A stretch of DNA of 64,000 bases from Strigamia acuminata (lineage: Eukaryota; Arthropoda; Chilopoda; Geophilomorpha; Linotaeniidae), in contig OX442315.1 in the NCBI GenBank assembly GCA_949358305.1, positions 33,878,427 through 33,942,426 on the forward strand, read 5' to 3'. Within the stretch, counting starts at the first letter, position 1, and the number at the start of each line of letters is the position of its first letter. A program made the position numbers and the translations under genes. Below the pieces are notes generated by a model. That model was not told the origin of the DNA. It worked only from the letters and a program-made list of their open reading frames with translations, and made no database searches. Shown piece by piece: positions 58,628 through 64,000 of this stretch.

Positions 58628-61600
58628 ATGAAGATGTTTCTTCAAAGAGAGAGACATGCTTGGCTGTTCTTGGTTTTGCAGCTTTCAGGTAAATATTTCA
58701 GATTGGAAACAAGAAAACTTATTGTTTGACATAATAGTAACTACAACCTTAGCAGAATAATATTGTGTGAAGTATTTATAACTTTATGATTCATACATTT
58801 ATTTCAGTAATCGGATTGATATCATCATACAACTTGATTCCAAAACACTACAATGATGTAAACAAAGCTTTGCATCATGTCATAGGAAATGCAAAAGTTG
58901 GAATTCCCTCAGCGACCACAGCTCATAGTCGAACATATTCCACTACATCGACTTCTGGTGGTACGTCTTCAAGTGGATCATCAGTCGGCGGATCTTATTC
59001 TAGTAGCTCTGGGGGATCTACTTCTAGCAGCTCATCTTCTGGGGGATCTTCTTCTAGTAGCTCATCTTCTGGCGGATCTTCTTCAAGTAGATCATCTTCC
59101 ACTCAAGTTGTTGACTATTACATTGTTGAGCCACAATTTGTCCAACTGATTCAAGAAGTAAAAGCCTCAACAAAAGCTGTAAAGGTCAGAGCTCAAAAAC
59201 ATCAAGACGGCCTCTACACGCTGACAGTAACCACTGACAAAGGAACAAAAACATACGATAAAGTGTCGAAAGCCACGTTTGACGTGTTTGCCAAAATACT
59301 AAAAAATCCAACTTTGCAAGTAAAAGAAGTAGGAAAAGTTGGGTCAAAAGTAAGAATTGCTGTTTCTCCTGAACCACCAAAACCAACAAATATTTTTAAA
59401 ATCAAACCACAACTTTTAGATGCGGTCAATAGAATCAGAAAAGGAGGTTATTCAATTCAAATAACAACAAAAGGCAATAAGTACACAATAACTGTGACTA
59501 ATAAGTCAAACGGGAAAAAAGAAACCTTTGCTGATATACCCGAAAATACTGGCAATGCTTTCATTCGATTGCTCAAAAATCCTTCATTACAGTATCAAGT
59601 TATAGGCAAATCAGGAGACGAAGATGTATTGTTTATTCCCAACTACAGTGGAAAGCAAACAAAAATAACCGTTAAATCGCTGTTTTTGACATTGCTGAAA
59701 CAGGTGCGAAATCATCCGAGCAATCATATTAAAATTCAACCAGGAACCGATGGTAAATATGAGTTAATCGTCCAAGATGGCAAGAAACAGCCCCAAACCT
59801 ACAAGCACATAGATCCAAACCTTCTTTTTTCTTTTGTCGAACTTATTAAGAATCCTAATTTGCAATATAAAGTCTCACCAGCTGGTAATGGAGAATTTAC
59901 CGTCACGGTCGTGGATCAACCTGACGACTTTAATGGTGGGACCGTTGGAAAAGGAATTGAGTACTACATTGTTAAACCACAATTTGTTCAACTGATCACA
60001 CAAGTCCGGAAATCAACTAAAGCGGTTAAAATCAAATATCAGCCAGAAGACGACGGCTTGTTAACAGTGACCTTAACTACAGACAAAGGAACAAAAACCT
60101 ACAATAAAATACCCAGAGACATTTTTTCCTTGTTTGTTAAATTACTCAAGAATCCGACTTTGCAAATCACAGAAGTGGGAAAAGAAGGGTCCAACGTAAA
60201 AATTTCTGTTTCTCCTGAACCACCAAAACCAACAAATATAATTACAGTAAAACCAGAATTCTTAGATGTTGTTCAAAAAATAAGAAAAGGAGGCTACTCA
60301 ATTCAAATAGCAACATCAGGTGATACGTACACAATAACTGTGACTGACGATTCGAATGGGAAAAAGAAAATATATTCTGATGTGCCAGCTAAAATTGGCG
60401 ACGCCTTTATTCGATTGGTTAAAGATCCTTCATTGCCTTATGAAATTTTAGGCAAATCAGGAGATAAAACTTATTTGTTTATTCCTGACATTAGTGGAAA
60501 GCAAACAACGTTTACGGTAAAACCACTGTTTTTGACATTGCTGAAACAAGTAAGAAAACATCCAGAAAATAGGATTCAAATTCACCCTGGAACTGATGGC
60601 AAATATGAGTTAACCATTCATCGAGGGAAGAAAGGATCTAAAACATACAAACACATTGATCCAAATTTGCTTTTTGTATTTGTTAAACTCATTAAGAATC
60701 CTGATTTGCAGTTTAAACTCTCACCAGCAGCCAATGGACAATTTACGATTACTCTTGAAGAGCAACCTGGAGACCTCAACGTCGGCACAGTTGATTCTGA
60801 TAAATTTTTAGAATTAATTACTAAAGCTAAGAGTGATCCATCGTACAATTTGAGAATTGGCACAGGAAAAAATGGTTTGGAACTTATTATCACTCATAAT
60901 AAGAAAGTACAGAAATATCCATTACCAGCTAAATTCATAAACATTATTGTTAAGCTTCTTGCCTCTTACAAGATTCCAAAAACTGTCAAGCATAATGGTC
61001 AAACAACTTTTATTCTAGCGGATGAAGAAACACAAACGCCAATCAAAGTAGATATCGAGCTCACTGATTTGGTCGAAGAGATAAAAAAGCATCCAAATGC
61101 AAATATCAAGTTCAAGGTAGAGCCTTCAACAAACGGTAAATTCAACATTATAATCTTCATTGATGGGAAACCAACAGAGTTGAAAAACCAATCCCCTGAT
61201 GCTATCAAGTTTCTGATAAAAGTTACAAAAAATCCAAAAATGCCAATTCATGTCGTCAAAGAAAAACCTCAACATAAGGAACCAGAACATGAACAAGCAA
61301 CCTTTATTGTGACGGATGACGAAACAAATACACCAATCAGAGTAGATTTTGAGTTTACTGATTTGATTGAAGAGATAAAAAAGAATCCAAAGTCAGACAT
61401 CAAGTACAAGGTCGAACCAACCAAAAATGGAAAATCTAACATTATAATCTACATTAATGGCAAACCAAAGGTGTTGAAAGATCAATCTCCTGAAGCTATC
61501 AAGTTTCTGATAAAAGTAACTAAAAACCCAAAATTGCCGATTCATGTTGTCAAAGAAGAACCTAAACATGACCAACCAACTTTTATTGTGACAGATGATG

Positions 61601-64000
61601 AAACAAACACACCAATCAAAGTAGATGTTGAGTTCACTGATTTGATTGAAGAGATAAAAAAGAATCCAAAGTCAGACATCAAGTACAAGGTCGAACCAAC
61701 CAAAAATGGAAAATCTAACATTATTGTCTACATTAATGGAAAACCAAAGGTGTTGAAAGACCAATCCCCCGAAGCTATCAAGTTTCTGATAAAAGTAACT
61801 AAAAATCCAAAATTGCCAATTCATGTTGTCAAAGAAGAACCCAAACATAAAGAACCTCATCATGAGAAACCTGGACACAAAGAACCACATCATGACAAAC
61901 CTGAACATAAAGAACCACATCATGACAAACCTGGACATAAGGAACCACATCATGAAAAACCTGGACACAAAGAACCACACCACGATAAACCTGGACATAA
62001 AGAACCACACCATGAAAAACCTGGACACAAAGAACCACACCACGATAAACCTGGACATAAAGAACCACACCATGAAAAACCTGGACACAAAGAACCACAC
62101 CACGAAAAACCTGGACACAAAGAACCACACCACGATAAACCTGGACATAAAGAACCACACCATGAAAAACCTGGACACAAAGAACCACACCACGAAAAAC
62201 CTGGACACAAAGAACCACACCACGATAAACCTGGACATAAAGAACCACACCATGAAAAACCTGGACACAAAGAACCACACCACGATAAACCTGGACATAA
62301 AGAACCACACCATGAAAAACCTGGACACAAAGAACCACACCACGATAAACCTGGACATAAAGAACCACTCCATGAAAAACCTGGACACAAAGAACCACAC
62401 CATGAAAAACCTGGACACAAAGAACCACACCACGATAAACCTGGACATAAAGAACCACACCATGAAAAACCTGGACACAAAGAACCACACCACGATAAAC
62501 CTGGACATAAAGAACCACACCATGAAAAACCTGAACACAAAGAACCACACCACGATAAACCTGGACATAAAGAACCACTCCATGAAAAACCTGGACACAA
62601 AGAACCACACCACGAAAAACCTGGACACAAAGAACCACACCACGATAAACCTGGACATAAAGAACCACACAGAAAAGAACATAAACCCAAGGATGTTATA
62701 CATGTTATTGCACCTGGAAAGTCTTCACATGATCCCATTATTACAATACCTAAGAATCAATTGGCACTTATCCAGACAATTAAATCTGCTCCTCAGTTAT
62801 CAATTTCTGTTGCACCAGATGGTCCCAATTTCAAAATTACAGTCAGTGACGGTCAAGATACCAAAACCTATTCAGATATTACTCCCCAATTACTGAGTAA
62901 GTTAATTACTATTAGACATCAAAAAGATTTGCCATTTGAAATCACCCCTTCAGATGATCCAAAGAAGGTAAACATTAATGTTCCAAATACGAAGAAACCA
63001 GATGTTGAAAATATTGATGTTACTATCGATTATCTGAAACCTTTGGAAATAATAAGACATCAACCAGATACTGAGTTTGAAATTACGCCAGACAATGATG
63101 GTACTTTCACAGTAACAATCAAACCTAAAGATGGAAGCAAACCTCACACTTTGAAACATGTGCATCCGAACGTCTTGAATTTGATCAGCAAACTAAAAAC
63201 AAGTCCACATGTGCAATTCAGAGTAAAGGCAGACAAGCATGGAAAAATTAAATTGGTCGTACCTAAACACCAATCACAACCTATTCATACAAAACTAACT
63301 CCAGAGATCATTGAATTATTAAAGGACATCAGAGGAAAACCAGAACCAAAAGTTTCAATCAAACCCGAAAAACCAGGAACTTATACGGTCGTTGTACAAA
63401 CCGGTAAAAAACCAAAAAAAGAGTACCAACATATTAGTCCAGAGTTGATTCCAGTTATCACCAAATTGTACAGTGAACCAAATGTAGAATATGAAATCAA
63501 ACCGGGCAAAGGTGATACTATCGAATTTGTTCCATCTGCACCAAGTAGCAACAGTCATCGCTATGAAGTGAAGCCGGATGTTCTAGATATCATTAAAGAT
63601 ATTAAACAAAATCCAGATACAGAAATCAACGTTAAGCCAGGACCACATCAAACTTTCGATATCGAAACCAAAGAACCACATAAGAGGCCAAAGACTTATC
63701 CTCATGTCAACCAAGAGACATTGGACTTGATCATAGATTTGAAGAGTCATCCAGATGTTTCGTTCACTGTTAAACCAACCCCGAAAGGAAACTTTTACAT
63801 CACTGTACCAAAATCAAATGTTAAAGAAGATAACGTGCGAATAACTCCAGATGTTCTGGAATTGATAAAACTTCTCCATTCTCCAAAGGTTGTTAAACTT
63901 AACATCAAGCCACAAAAAGACGGAGCATTTACTGTCGTTGTTAATGATGGTAAAAAAGAGCATACCTATCCAAATATTCCAAAAAGAGTATTGCCAGTTA
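58628..64000 (+). CDS. Giant secreted modular protein, copy 2 (runs off window)
   Basis: Partial gene with exons 58628-58688 and 58808-64000+; no stop occurs before the window end. An extra in-frame ATG (M-K-M start) lies two codons before the position used in copy 1 (58634). The signal peptide, Ser/Gly-rich linker, modules 1-6, the TDDET/ADEET modules, His-rich array and following modules are as in copy 1, with few substitutions. It has one 93-residue module fewer and three 10-residue His-rich units more than copy 1. The sequence visible here covers about 1750 residues. It stays in frame relative to copy 1 throughout (offset changes are multiples of three), so it appears functional. Confidence 0.88.
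61848..62657 (+). repeat. 30-bp coding minisatellite, 27 units (His-rich), copy 2
   Basis: 27 units of the GHKEPHH(E/D)KP repeat, against 24 in copy 1. Some units show replacements not seen in copy 1 (E-H-K for G-H-K, P-L-H for P-H-H), and EK-EK doublets break the strict E/D alternation. Confidence 0.96.

Overview
This is an AT-rich genomic window from a metazoan. The genes have spliced, phase-consistent introns (GT-AG, plus one GC-AG), poly(A) signals and a CCAAT/TATA promoter. There is a dense load of DNA transposons: mariner/Tc1-like, pogo-like, a Mutator-like element and many TIR-bounded non-autonomous elements. The phylum cannot be fixed from the sequence; an invertebrate is most likely.

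The window holds a gene array on the + strand: channel A (3313-15491), channel B (16792-27146), giant secreted protein copy 1 (29568-37318), channel C (41996-53861) and giant secreted protein copy 2 (58628 to beyond the window end). B + giant 1 and C + giant 2 look like a duplicated two-gene unit. Gene C carries a complete-looking Mutator-like transposon (44473-47509, transposase on the - strand) in its second intron. Most other introns and intergenic stretches are occupied by fold-back or TIR elements and satellites.

The most notable system is the channel trio. Each gene was rebuilt here from 12 exons whose summed lengths are exact multiples of three (842, 815 and 831 residues). Each encodes two complete DEG/ENaC (amiloride-sensitive sodium channel family) units head to tail in one polypeptide: TM1-ectodomain-TM2, a basic intracellular linker, then TM1-ectodomain-TM2. 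The intron phases of the first half (0,1,0,0,2) recur exactly in the second half. This shows an internal duplication/fusion of an ancestral single-domain gene, made before the three paralogues separated. I know of no described natural DEG/ENaC concatemer. The family normally assembles as trimers of single two-TM subunits, so the stoichiometry is an open question.

The second notable system is the giant protein (2543 residues in copy 1). It has a signal peptide, a Ser/Gly-rich linker, about 22 modules of roughly 70-100 residues, a His-rich array of 10-residue units, and an acidic-to-basic tail with the only two cysteines. I recognise no family. The composition suggests a secreted structural, adhesive or metal-binding matrix protein. 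The two copies are nearly identical in the coding exon but differ by one 279-bp module and three 30-bp repeat units.
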